NCBI GenBank assembly: GCA_012934845.2
Contig: WNNJ02000423.1
Span: 151,627 to 215,626 of the forward strand
DNA: 64,000 nucleotides
From: Pomphorhynchus laevis
Lineage: Eukaryota > Acanthocephala > Palaeacanthocephala > Echinorhynchida > Pomphorhynchidae
Direction: 5' to 3'
Positions 10,398-19,470 of this stretch are shown here, piece after piece. Each line of letters opens with the position of its first letter. Position 1 is the stretch's first letter. A program made the position numbers and the translations under genes. The notes under the pieces are model-generated. The model worked only from the letters and a program-made list of their open reading frames with translations. It was not told where the DNA came from and did not search any database.

Positions 10398-10650
10398 ATT
10401 TGATTGATGATGGACTGTGATGGTTTCCAATACCCAGTTTTGTCCGTTTCCCCCGTTTACTAATTAGTAACAACTATAATGCCGTATCGCTCTGCGATCC
10501 GGGGGCAGGCTGCAAAAATATTTATATAATATACTGCCGAATCACTTTTGTGATCGCCTGTAGACTTGAGAGTCGTGTTGTAATAATCATCCTTGTGATG
10601 AACCCTTCTTAACTGTGGTGGAGGATCTCTAAACACTCTTTAAATCTGGA

Positions 10651-10690
10651 CCCTACTGATGAAGCTCAATAAGCAGAAACCGGTCTAGGG
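10651..10690 (+). ncRNA. Hammerhead ribozyme candidate, array unit 2
   Basis: CCCTA (stem I), CTGATGA core, A-GCT-caata-AGC-A (stem II with an A/A mismatch next to the core instead of G-C), GAAA, C..G short stem III, GTC, then TAGGG closing stem I. The minimal stem III resembles PLE and retrozyme hammerheads. The A/A pair may weaken activity in a monomer. Confidence 0.72.
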
Positions 10691-10943
10691 ATTTGATTAA
10701 TGATGGACTGTGATGGTTTCCAATACCCAGTTTTGTCCGTTTCCCCCGTTTACTAATTAGTAACAACTATAATGCCGTATCGCTCTGCGATCCGGGGGCA
10801 GGCTGCAAAAATATTTATATAATATACTGCCGAATCACTTTTGTGATCGCCTGTAGACTTGAAGGTCGTGTTGTAATAATCATCCTTGTGACGAACCCTT
10901 CTTAACTGTGGTAGAGGATCTCTAAACACTCTTAAAATCTGGA

Positions 10944-10983
10944 CCCTACTGATGAAGCTCAATAATCAGAAACCGGTCTAGGG
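10944..10983 (+). ncRNA. Hammerhead ribozyme candidate, array unit 3
   Basis: As in unit 2, but stem II reads GCT-caata-ATC, losing one pair. Core bases, GTC and the 5-bp stem I are intact. Confidence 0.65.
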
Positions 10984-11235
10984 ATTTGATTGATGATGGG
11001 CTGTAATGGTTTCCAATACCCAGTTTTGTCCGTTTCCCCCGTTTACTAATTAGTAACAACTATAATGCCGTATCGCTCTGCGATCCGGGGGCGGGCTGCA
11101 AAAATATTTATATAATATACTGCAGAATCACCTTTGTGATCGCCTTTGACTTGAAGGTCCTGTTGTAATAATCATCCTTGTGATGAACCCTTCTTAACTG
11201 TGGTGGAGGATCTCTGAACACTCTTAAAATATGGA

Positions 11236-11275
11236 CCCTACTGATGAAGCTCAATAAGCAGAAACCGGTCTAGGG
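11236..11275 (+). ncRNA. Hammerhead ribozyme candidate, array unit 4
   Basis: Same layout as unit 2 with all conserved boxes: CCCTA, CTGATGA, GCT/AGC, GAAA, GTC, TAGGG. Confidence 0.72.
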
Positions 11276-11528
11276 ATTTGATTGATGATGGACTGTGATG
11301 GTTTCCAATACCCAGTTTTGTCCGTTTCCCCCGTTTACTAATTAGTAACAACTATAATGCCGTATCGCTCTGCGATCCGGGGGCAGGCTGCAAAAATATT
11401 TATATAATATACTGCCGAATCACTTTTGTGATCGCCTGTAGACTTGAAGGTCGTGTTGTAATAATCATCCTTGTGATGAACCCTTCTTAACTGTGGTGGA
11501 GGATCTGTGAACACTCTTAAAATCTGGA

Positions 11529-11568
11529 CCATTCTGATGAAGCTCAATAAGCAGAAACCGGTCTAGGG
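11529..11568 (+). ncRNA. Hammerhead-like core, array unit 5 (stem I damaged)
   Basis: CTGATGA, GAAA and GTC are intact, but the 5' side of stem I reads CCATT instead of CCCTA, breaking pairs with TAGGG. Confidence 0.6.
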
Positions 11569-11821
11569 ATTTGATTGATGATGGACTGTGATGGTTTCCA
11601 ATACCCAGTTTTGTCCGTTTTTCCCGTTTTCTGATTAGTAACAACTATAATGCCGTATCGCTCTGCGATCCGGGGGCAGGCTGCAAATATATTTATATAA
11701 TATACTGCCGAATCACTTTTGCGATCGCCTGTGGACTTGAAGGTCGTGTTGTAATAATCATCCTTGTGATGAGCCCTTCTTAACTGTGGTGGAGGATCTC
11801 TGAACACTCTTAAAATCTGGA

Positions 11822-11861
11822 CCCTACTGATGAAGCTCAATAAGCAGAAACCGGTCTAGGG
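11822..11861 (+). ncRNA. Hammerhead ribozyme candidate, array unit 6
   Basis: Same layout as unit 2 with intact CCCTA/TAGGG stem I and core boxes. Confidence 0.72.
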
Positions 11862-11999
11862 ATTTGATTGATGATGGACTGTGATTGTTTCCAATACCCA
11901 ATTTTGTCCGTTTCCCCCGTTTACTAATTAGTAACAACTATAATGCCGTATCGCTCTGCGATCCGGGGGCAGGTTGCAAAAATATTTATATATAAATAT

Positions 12000-12840
12000 T
12001 TATATATATATTGATTTTTCGCAATAACAATATATATACTCAGCACATCTGTGCACTACTTTTGTATATATTGCCAAAAACCGGAGTTCGATTACAAGTA
12101 AAGCAGACTTCCTTGTCACTTTTAGACGACGTGATGGTAGCCGGCAGCACTCATCAGTAGGGTGAACTATCATCAGTCGTTTCGGCTGCCTTGTTATATA
12201 TTAAGAAGGCATATCCGAGAATTTGCTTAAGTGGTAGCATGGGCATTGCCTCTTTAAACTGACAACATGCTTTCCGGAAATTCCTAACTTTATTCGGCAG
12301 GAATTTTAATTGCTGTCGCTGCTTGCTTTCTCACAGGATCCATTTATAGGATACGTTTTTATAATTTTATTGCAGAATGTGTTAAACTGTGCTCTTAGAG
12401 TTAAAAAGCTTCAGTTTTATAATCGTAGATATTGCCAAAAACCGGAGTTCGATTACATGCAGAGCAGACTTCCTTATCACTCCTAGACGACGTGATAATA
12501 GCCGGCAGCACTCATCAGTAGGGTGAACTACCATCAGTCGTTTCGGATGCCTTGTGATATATTAAGAAGGCATATCTGAGAATTTGCTTACGTGGTAGCA
12601 TGGGCATTGCCTCTTTAAACTGACAACATGCTTTTCGGATCATCCTAATTTTATTCGGCAGGAATTTAAATTGCTGCCGCTGCTTGCTTTCTCACAAGAT
12701 CCATTTATAGGATACGTTTTTATAATTCAATCGCAGAATGTGTAAAACTTGCTACGGGAGCTAAAAAGCTTCAGTTTCATAATCGTAGATTTTGCCAAAA
12801 ACCGGAGTTCGATTACATGCAGAGCAGACTTCCTTATCAC
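12000..12840 (-). repeat. 361-bp tandem satellite (about 2.3 units)
   Basis: The box 'ccggcagcactcatcag' at 12141 and 12502 sets a 361-bp period. A third unit is cut off at about 12840. On the minus strand each unit reads GGCAGCC-GAAACG, then CCCTA-CTGATGA-GTGCTGCC, then GTCGTCTA. GGCAGC can pair with GCTGCC. A separate pairing joins CCTA and TAGG around CTGATGA...GTC in the second unit. No ORF of substance. Confidence 0.85.
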
Positions 12841-12841
12841 T

Positions 12842-13033
12842 ACATGACGTAGCTTTCGCTTTCGAAGTCAATACAATGCAGTGAATTCTTTTCAGTGTAA
12901 TAGATATCAGCGGGATCACTTAATGACCAATATAATTAATTACAAAGGAAACAGCACCGCCGCCAGTGATGCTTAGAAGACCAATAGATAAATTAGAGGT
13001 TCGATTCAACCAAGACAGTCTATTACACCTACC
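12842..13033. repeat. ~190-bp repeat, copy 1
   Basis: Starts 'catgacgtagctttcgcttt' and ends 'cagtctattacacc'. The edges hold the inverted pair GTGTAATAGA...TCTATTACAC, and there is a polymerase III B-box-like 'ggttcgattc' at about 12996. Copy 2 is at 13193. The folded ends and B-box-like word suggest a structured small RNA or SINE-like unit; unproven. Confidence 0.7.
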
Positions 13034-13071
13034 TTCCTCTTTCTATATATAGAGAATTTCATGCTTCTACA

Positions 13072-13119
13072 CTGCAAGACGCCGTGCCGTTTCGGTTTGA
13101 GAAGCCTCATCAGTTGCAG
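13072..13119 (-). ncRNA. Hammerhead ribozyme (type I)
   Basis: On the minus strand: CTGCAA (stem I), CTGATGA core, GGCTT-ctc-AAACC (stem II, four pairs with one internal mismatch), GAAA, CGgcacggCG (short stem III), GTC cleavage triplet, TTGCAG closing a perfect 6-bp stem I. All invariant core bases are present. It lies between two copies of a 190-bp repeat. Catalysis is inferred from the fold only. Confidence 0.85.
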
Positions 13120-13192
13120 CGATACAATGTATACACATGAAAAACAAAATATATATATTAAAGCAGAAAGAATTCAATATATGCTAATTTCA

Positions 13193-13376
13193 TGACGTAG
13201 CTTGCGCTTTCGAAGTCAATTCAATGTAGTGAATTCTTTTCAGTGTAATAGACATCAGCGGGATCACTCAATGACCAATATAATAAATTACAAAGGAGAC
13301 AGCACTACCGCATGGGATCCTCAAGGACCAATTAATAAATTAGTGGTTTGATTCCATCATGACTGTCTATTACACT
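13193..13376. repeat. ~190-bp repeat, copy 2
   Basis: Copy of 12842-13033 with about 10-15% differences. The inverted ends GTGTAATAGAC...GTCTATTACAC are perfect here. The B-box-like word reads 'ggtttgattcc'. Confidence 0.75.
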
Positions 13377-13384
13377 TATATATA

Positions 13385-14222
13385 ATGCATTGAAATTGTC
13401 TTGTTGGTAGTCGGTTGAATTTCATTTTGTTGAGATATTTCCAGGCCTCTTCGACCAACTTGTATTTTAGCTGGCTACATAATAGCTTCAGCTATCAGGT
13501 CGCATTACATAGAAAGCATGCTGTCCAGGCAACTCCAAGTGCTGGACTAATCAGTGTACATCCCTGTATCATCGTTGTTTCGTCCCTCAGCCTGCACTAT
13601 ATTGACGATAAACATGGTGGTCCTTCATCAGATTGAAATGATGTATTGAAATCGTGTTGTTGGTATCGGCTGAATTTCATTTTGTTGAGATATTTTCGGC
13701 CCTTTTCGACTAACTTGTATTTTAGTTGTATACATAATAGCTTCAGCTATCAGGTCGCATTACAATAGAAAGCATGCTGTCCAGACAACTCCACAGTACG
13801 GGACTCATCAGTGGACGTCCCTGTATCATCGTTGTTCCGTCCCTCAGCATGCACTATATTGACGATAAACATGGTGGTCCTCCATCAGATTGAAATGATG
13901 CATTGAAAGCTTCTTGATGGTAGTCGATTGACTTTCATTTTGTTGAGATATTTCCGGACCTCTTCGACTAACTTGTATTATAGCTGGCTACTTAATAGCT
14001 TCATCAATCATGTCACATTACGACATAAAGCATGCTGTCTAGACAACTCCACAAGGCGGGACTCATCAGTGAACGTCCCTGTATCATCGTTGTTTCATCT
14101 CTAAGCGCGCACTATATTGACCATAAACATGGTGGTCCTCCATCATATTGAAATGATGCATTAAAATCGTCTTGCTGGTAGTCGCTTGAATTTCATTTTG
14201 TTGAGATATTTCCGGACCTCTA
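13385..14222. repeat. 256-bp tandem repeat, about 3.3 units
   Basis: Unit starts ('atgcattgaaa' or variants) at about 13385, 13640, 13897 and 14153 give a period of about 256 bp. Each full unit has, on the minus strand, a CTGATGAGTCCCG...GTTGTC box resembling a hammerhead. The last unit is cut off at about 14222. Short ORFs within it are chance readings. Confidence 0.88.
13779..13816 (-). ncRNA. Hammerhead-like motif in the 256-bp repeat (degenerate)
   Basis: On the minus strand GTCCA-CTGATGA-GTCC...GTTGTC-TGGAC: the 5-bp stem I, the core and the GTC triplet are present, but the GAAA box is not visible where expected. Sister units at about 13,540-13,560 and 14,050-14,070 are further decayed. 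Likely inactive. Confidence 0.5.
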
Positions 14223-14399
14223 GTGTAGTCTAGTAAAGTACCGACAGCAGTTTTTAACATTCTGCCACATTCCAATGGAATCATGGAACGTTGTTTTTCA
14301 AGCATCTTTGTTGCAATGTGTTATATATATCTTGATTGATCGTAGCTAAACCGCGCTCTGGGGTCATTTTAAGACTCAACAAATATTTAAAGGTAAATG

Positions 14400-15240
14400 T
14401 TGTAACCAGATATAAAGCAATGTATGTAAAGCAATGGGTGTTACTCAAGGTTCACCTCTTTCTCCTATCTTATATCTTGCTGCCTTCATTAACCTATTCA
14501 AAATATTTAAACGCGATCAACGTCTAGTGGTGTACGCTGATGACACCACAGCCCTGTTCTCTGGACGCAGGTGAAAGGACGTAGTCTCTGCCATCAGCCG
14601 ATTCTTTTTAAGATTAAAAGACCAGTTACCCAGATCCAATCTTGTTTTGAATTCCGCCAAATCTGAGGTGGTTGTCTTCTATGGCACCCTTGCAATAAAG
14701 CAAAAACTTAAGAGATTAGCACTCTCTGTGCTCCCCTCCATATTTGCCTCTGAACCAATCCCAACTTTCACAAGTCGAGTAAAATACCTGGTGTTCACCG
14801 TTACGGGGAATTAGTCGACGAAAGCAGACCTGGATAGGCTAAAACGTATCATGAAGAAAGCTAGATGGGCTCTGAAAGGGGCCCAGCATATGTCATTGAG
14901 AGGGAAAACCGAGGTGCGCTTTTGGAGCACTTAGGCTATCTCGAGATTAGTCTTCTTCTCTAGAGGACGTCCCCCAGAGCAAAGGATAAGGTTTCTCAAG
15001 CTCTTTGTATCGATTACCCAGCATAGTCCGTCTCGATTGGACTCTGGGGGTGAAAGACCCCGGGTGGTTCAGTCGGAAAGCGGCGTGTTGGATCGGTTGG
15101 GGACTCAGATTCCCCTGGATAGGAAGCCGTAAAGAAGTGGCATGAAGAATTTTTGGTACATGTTGATGATGAAGACGATTTGAATTGGGTTTTGTTGTGT
15201 CTTCCATTAACCCTTTTTGTTATTTAATAAAATCTTATTA
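14400..15240 (+). pseudogene. LINE RT fragment (GVTQGSPLSP and YADD boxes)
   Basis: Around 14,435-14,580 the frame reads 'GVTQGSPLSPILYLAAFINL' and then 'LVVYADDTTALFSGR', the RT template-positioning and catalytic (YADD) boxes of an APE-type LINE. Thumb-like sequence with 'LNSAKSEVVVFYGT' and 'FTSRVKYLVFTV' follows to about 14,900, with stops. A probable 3' region with 'aataaaatctt' follows to about 15,240. It could belong with the endonuclease remnant at 8.6 kb, both being + strand and I/Jockey-like. Non-functional. Confidence 0.7.
15062..15118 (+). other. tRNA-like segment (A-box and T-arm-like hairpin)
   Basis: 'tggttcagtcgg' (15065-15076) fits a polymerase III A box. GGGGA-ctcagat-TCCCC (15099-15115) forms a 5-bp stem with a 7-base loop like a T arm, although the loop is not the usual TTCRANY. 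No convincing acceptor or anticodon stem was found. It may be a tRNA-derived SINE head or chance. Confidence 0.25.
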
Positions 15241-16424
15241 TAATAATTTATTTTTCGCTATCTGATAGTGGCATCATCAGAAACTTTAACAAAACATACA
15301 TGTTTTGTTCATGTAGCAAGATAACAAACTAAAATTGAAGGTATCGACTCAAAAATTCTAAATTAAAAAATGTATCAAAATCACTTATAAATATAATTAT
15401 ATATTAGTTTGAATTTTCGATGAAATCTCTGTTTTATATTCATTCCTGAAGTGGTTGAAATTAGTCATTGAAAATATTAAAGAATGTTTTGTTTGTTTTT
15501 GATAAAGTATACTAATATATTAATGTCCAGATAGGATATCAAACTCTTATCAAATGAAATATTAAATACTTAAATTATAATATAAGATAATATAATATCC
15601 TTCTTGATTTAAATATAGGAGAGCTTCATTATGTTAAGTATGAGAAACATAGTCGCGTATGATGTTAGTTAAGAACATATAATACACAAAATATTTAGTT
15701 TTATGTGTTAAACTTGTTCATTGTAGCAATTGATTTTTTAAATTAGAATAAAACTATTTCAATTTTACATAATTTGGTTTATATACGAAATTTGTCATAA
15801 ATATCAAATTTCATGGCAATAGAGTGAACTTTTTCGATAGCCTTTATTAATAATTGAGGAAACCAAACTGAAAATTATATAACGTTCTGGAAGCATTTTT
15901 CATTAACATTTTTTAGATTGATTTCCTTTGAATTTGATGTTATAATTTTTTTTAAATTTGACTGACATTGTAATGGTCGCGTCAATCGATAACTTTTTGT
16001 AATAACCACATCTGGCTATAGTGTTTACTTCTTTTGTTGTAAGATAGCATAGCGCTAAAAGAATATGTGCAGCAGTAGATAATTACAAAATTGTAATATC
16101 GTGTTCTATCGAGGATTGTACAACTTTAGAATCGATTTTAATACATGATCTGAAAGAATACTCAGAAATAGCAAAAGACCAAGCAAACTACGTTTTGACA
16201 ATTTGTTCGCTAGGCCGTGCAAAGATTTAAACTTAATTTACCAAATTTAATGATATTTTAAATGTAAAGTTTATTACAATTAACTGTGATCTTAATAGGG
16301 ATCTGTAATATTTTACTGATACTCTTTGTCTTCATTTTTTAAATGAAATTAAATCTTTTTATTTTTTAAATGAAAATTTCCGCAAATACAACTTTCTTCT
16401 GTCTATTACATGAAGTGAAGAAAT
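15241..16424. other. AT-rich intergenic DNA, nothing recognised
   Basis: Long AT-rich stretch without coding signal, clear repeat end or structured RNA. Confidence 0.6.
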
Positions 16425-16427
16425 TGC

Positions 16428-16530
16428 TAGCTACTGATGAGTCCCGTAAGTACGAAGCACGTGTCTAGAGTTTTGCTTGCCCTTGATTACGCATAGATTG
16501 AGTTGATTAGATGACATGGATACGCGTAAA
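16428..16530 (+). repeat. Degenerate hammerhead-bearing repeat, arm 1
   Basis: Contains CTA-CTGATGA-GTCCC...GTAC-GAAGC...GTC-TAG. Stem I pairs CTA/TAG, and the stem II and GAAA boxes each differ by about one base from a consensus hammerhead. An inverted copy lies at about 16,600-16,715. The shared GTCC...GTAC change suggests both descend from one already mutated unit. Confidence 0.55.
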
Positions 16531-16599
16531 GCAATTATATGTAGTTTATCCCCGTCCTTTTTCATATGAAACATTTTGGAATATAATATTGGTTCTTCG

Positions 16600-16715
16600 T
16601 GGATTATATGTTTCACCAATATACTCAGTCATCAAATGAACTTGAGCAATTGCTTGGCAAAAGCGATAACAATGCTCTTCAAGTGGTTCGTACTTATGGG
16701 ACTCGTCAGTAGCGA
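16600..16715 (-). repeat. Degenerate hammerhead-bearing repeat, arm 2
   Basis: The minus strand reads CTACTGACGAGTCCCATAAG then TACGAACCAC, the reverse-complement partner of the repeat at 16,428. The GTC triplet is not retained. It sits just upstream of the SH3 exon. Confidence 0.55.
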
Positions 16716-16843
16716 AAACATAATTATTATCAGTATGCATATTCTTTGTCACAGACTATCAATAAAGTTGTATTTGTCTTTAATAGGACGAAATATGTTT
16801 GTATTGTTTTATATTTTGCTGTTGATACAAACATTTGCATTTT

Positions 16844-17026
16844 AGGTTATTCGTTATTATGTAGTCATTTGGGGTCGAGAATGGAAGATTTAATGGTTGT
16901 AGCGAAATACGACTACAGTGCGACAGAACCAAAAGAAATGTCTTTTAAGAAAGGGGACAAATTTATACTAGTTGACGATAGACAGCATTGGTGGCTTGTT
17001 CAACGTCTTGATGGAGATCAATTAGG
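16844..17026 (+). CDS. First coding exon of an SH3-domain adaptor (NCK-like)
   Basis: An acceptor-like 'tttgcattttag' ends at about 16843. ATG at 16881 opens 'MEDLMVVAKYDYSATEPKEM', then 'FKKGDKFILVDDRQHWWLVQ', and the exon ends 'DQLG' in phase 2 at a GTAAAT donor (17027). The ALYDY-equivalent (AKYDY), the acidic RT/n-Src region and the WW of the peptide groove are all present. SH3 domains bind proline-rich ligands in signalling and actin control. The start resembles NCK-type adaptors, whose first SH3 lies at the extreme N-terminus, but other SH3 proteins cannot be excluded. The domain's last strand (G-L/Y-x-P) must come from a downstream exon; 'GTTATATCCCTCC' after an AG at 17500 could supply G-LYPSS but is weak. 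No stops in the exon. Confidence 0.7.
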
Positions 17027-17086
17027 GTAAATGTTATTTTCAATAATGATTTTTGTAAATATCAGCTTAAGCATATGCTTGAGGGG

Positions 17087-17135
17087 AATCCCCTTTACTC
17101 TAATTTACTTTTTGTAAATTAGGGTAAAGGGGATT
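17087..17135. repeat. 22-bp-arm hairpin in the SH3-gene intron
   Basis: Arms 17087-17108 and 17114-17135 pair at 20 of 22 positions around a T5 loop. It lies 60 bp after the donor site. Confidence 0.85.
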
Positions 17136-17349
17136 TTCAAATTTTACTTTTCGTCAGTTTCCAACTAAAATTCATACGAACATATATCCTGATATCCTTA
17201 TACCTTTATATGTTGCTGATGTCAAAATTAATTACACAATGTTCTACGTTGCCACTATTTTTGAGTCTACCTTTCTTTATCATTCCTTCTATTATTTAGT
17301 CGGTCTCGTAAAGTTATACCAATTAAAACATTGTACAGGGTCAGTCTGC

Positions 17350-18290
17350 GTGATATCTGTAAATGTATATAGATAAATACGCAATTCAGATATACTGGTA
17401 AGCAGAGCAAAATGTTGACGTTTTGGTTTTTCTGGCCTTTTACGATCTAAAATAATAGCACATTAAATAATATAATTTAAGTTAAATCCAAAAGTTTTAG
17501 GTTATATCCCTCCAGCTGTAACAGTGGTCGTCGTTGAGACCACCGTTGAGACGTTTGTGTTTTTGTGAGTGCTCATGTATGAGTGTCGTTCCGGAAGGAC
17601 CGCATATGTTTTGTACTTAATCCTGTTGCACGGCTTGCAGCAAAAGTGGATTTGATCGGGTTTATTAGACTTTAGGCGGGAGTGCATCAACCTACCATAG
17701 ATTATAGACATTGGACGCATAACAATCTTAGGCGACTGCGCACATATTCCAAAACTGTTGCCGATTGTTCTAACCTCTTTTGCAATATCACGGCTTTAAC
17801 TGTACAACTGTCTATGATAGTTCACAATAGCGTCAACTTCATGACAATTCTTTTTCATTTTTGTTAATGTCGTATTTCGAATCAGCTGTCTGGCGCTATT
17901 TACCTGTAAGTTGATATGCTTCCTGGAGTAGACCTCTCTCATAATGCACTTTACGAAGACATGATCGATTTGTCAAATGCGACATCATCAGAGAAAATTC
18001 TTCGTCTTTTGAGTGCCTCGTCATATATCATTGCGTGCTTAGTTGACGAAGATGTGCATTTCCCTCTGTAGATATACCTGTATAGCGGACGGCTTCTCGT
18101 AATGTAAATTTAGCAGACAACTACTATTAGATGACTGAGATACCGTCACATCCAAGAAGTGAACACGATGGTAGTGTTAACTTAAATTATTTAATGTAAT
18201 ATTATTTTAGATCAAAAAAGTCAGAAAGGGCGAAACGTCAACATTTTGCTCTCCTTACCAGCATATCTAAATTGCATTTTTATCAATACC
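17350..18290. repeat. Inverted PLE-tail-like repeats bracketing a decayed segment
   Basis: 'gcaaaatgttgacgttttgg' near 17408 and 'cgaaacgtcaacattttgct' near 18232 are the inner parts of inverted arms (about 17,350-17,430 and 18,225-18,290). The 'GGGCGAAACGTC' box resembles PLE 3' boxes elsewhere in the window. The 0.8 kb between them has no supported gene. Confidence 0.55.
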
Positions 18291-18399
18291 TATCTACTGA
18301 TGCCACTTATGCGGATTCTGGACATTGTTTAAATCAATGGTAGATTGATTATATCAGTCCAATAATGGACTCTCTCGATAACCTCTCATGATCTGCTGC

Positions 18400-19470
18400 C
18401 AAATCTGACGACATCGTCGAGCAAAAGTTAAAGTACGTCTTAACGACCTTACTGTCATTGCGTTAATAGACACAGGCAGCGACGAGAACTTCATTGACAA
18501 TACGGTGGCGACACGCTTAAAGTTAAGAAGAATTCATTTCAAGCTCAAAGTGTTTATGGTGTCCAGTGACTACGGATTCGCTATACGTTACTGTTGTACC
18601 GTCGATGTGACCATCAAGGAAGCAGAATACAAGTCCGCACGCTTTTTGTGTCTCGACAATTAATGCAGTAACATTATTCTCGGACACCCATTTCTTTCGA
18701 ATCATGAATCTCTCACTATGAAATTCAACGGAGTAAGACCACCGCTGACTATAGGAGATATATGTGCTATCAAGATCCAGACACCGTCTCCTCTTTCGTC
18801 CATGACATCCGGCTGTCGTCCAGTAACGGTCAAATCCAGACGATATGCACCGCATCATATGAAGTTTATCAGATGTGAAGTTCTCAGGATGCTAAAAGAA
18901 AGAATCATCGAAAGGTGTCAAGCACCATGGAGGGCACAGGTAGTCGTAGTCAATGGTGATAGCGGCAAACTGCGGCTAGTGGTTGATTATGCCACAAGTA
19001 TCAACAAGTTTACTCTGCTCGACGTTGACCCCCTACCGCGAATCGGTACGCTTGCAAAGAAAATCGCACGATACTATGTTTACAGTAAATTTGACCTAAA
19101 AGCAGCGTATCACCAATTAGAGCTGCACCACTCCGACCGATCATTCACTGCGTTTGAAGCCAACAGATCCTTGCACCAATTCAGACGGCTTCCGTTTGTC
19201 CTCACGGACGCTCCCGCCGTGTTTCAACGGGTGATCGACCAGATCATTCAAACGGAAAATCTAAATGGTACCTTTGCTTACCGAGATGATTTAAGGGTGA
19301 GTGGTCATTCTATTCCCGACCATGACCAGAACTTAAACAATCTGCTGAAAACCATCCAGAAATACAACATAACTCTGAACGTTGAGAAGTGTGAAAAAAA
19401 TCTACCCTTTGTCTGGGCATTCTCGGTTCCGTCATATCTCGGAGTGCCACTAAGCTACTCAGAGACATGA
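18400..19470 (+). pseudogene. Gypsy-type LTR retrotransposon: protease and reverse transcriptase
   Basis: From about 18,440 the frame reads 'VIALIDTGSDENFIDN', the retropepsin active site (DTG), and 'NIILGHPFL' after a stop at about 18,660, the second protease box. An open frame of 250 codons (18718-19470) holds RT: 'KLRLVVDYATSINKFT', 'DPLPRI', 'YSKFDLKAAYHQLEL' and the catalytic box as 'FAYRDDLRV' (Y-R-D-D where Y-L/I-D-D is usual). Architecture and motifs are Ty3/gypsy-like. Premature stops and the altered box argue it is dead. LTRs were not identified. RNase H and integrase remains follow. Confidence 0.8.

Larger units (their letters stand above)
10213..11985 (+). repeat. Satellite array: six 293-bp tandem units with hammerhead cores
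   Basis: Units start near 'aggctgcaaaaatatttata' and repeat with a 292-293 bp period, seen from matched boxes at 10358, 10651, 10944, 11236, 11529 and 11822. Units are about 95% alike by eye. Each carries a box with a hammerhead layout. Minus-strand ORFs of about 69 codons recur in several units, but they follow the repeat and have no recognised domain. The array is inserted in 361-bp satellite sequence. Retrozyme-like tandem DNA with hammerheads is known in plants and animals; that analogy is inference. Confidence 0.92.

Noticed and set aside
10753-11840. Recurrent minus-strand ORFs of about 69-98 codons across the 293-bp satellite
   Set aside because: They follow the tandem unit, differ only where the repeat differs, and have no domain or start context; the ribozyme layout explains the conservation better.
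12996-13033. tRNA gene in the 190-bp repeat (B-box-like word)
   Set aside because: The closing stem is longer than a tRNA acceptor, and the D and anticodon arms are absent.
10213-14222. CRISPR array
   Set aside because: Repeats are 256-361 bp contiguous tandem units without short spacer structure, and the genome is eukaryotic.
15062-15118. A functional tRNA gene
   Set aside because: The T-arm-like hairpin and A-box-like word exist, but acceptor and anticodon arms do not form and the loop lacks the usual bases.
17501-17517. A 17-nt second exon finishing the SH3 domain (G-LYPSS)
   Set aside because: Frame and splice-like words fit, but such a micro-exon cannot be supported without cDNA.
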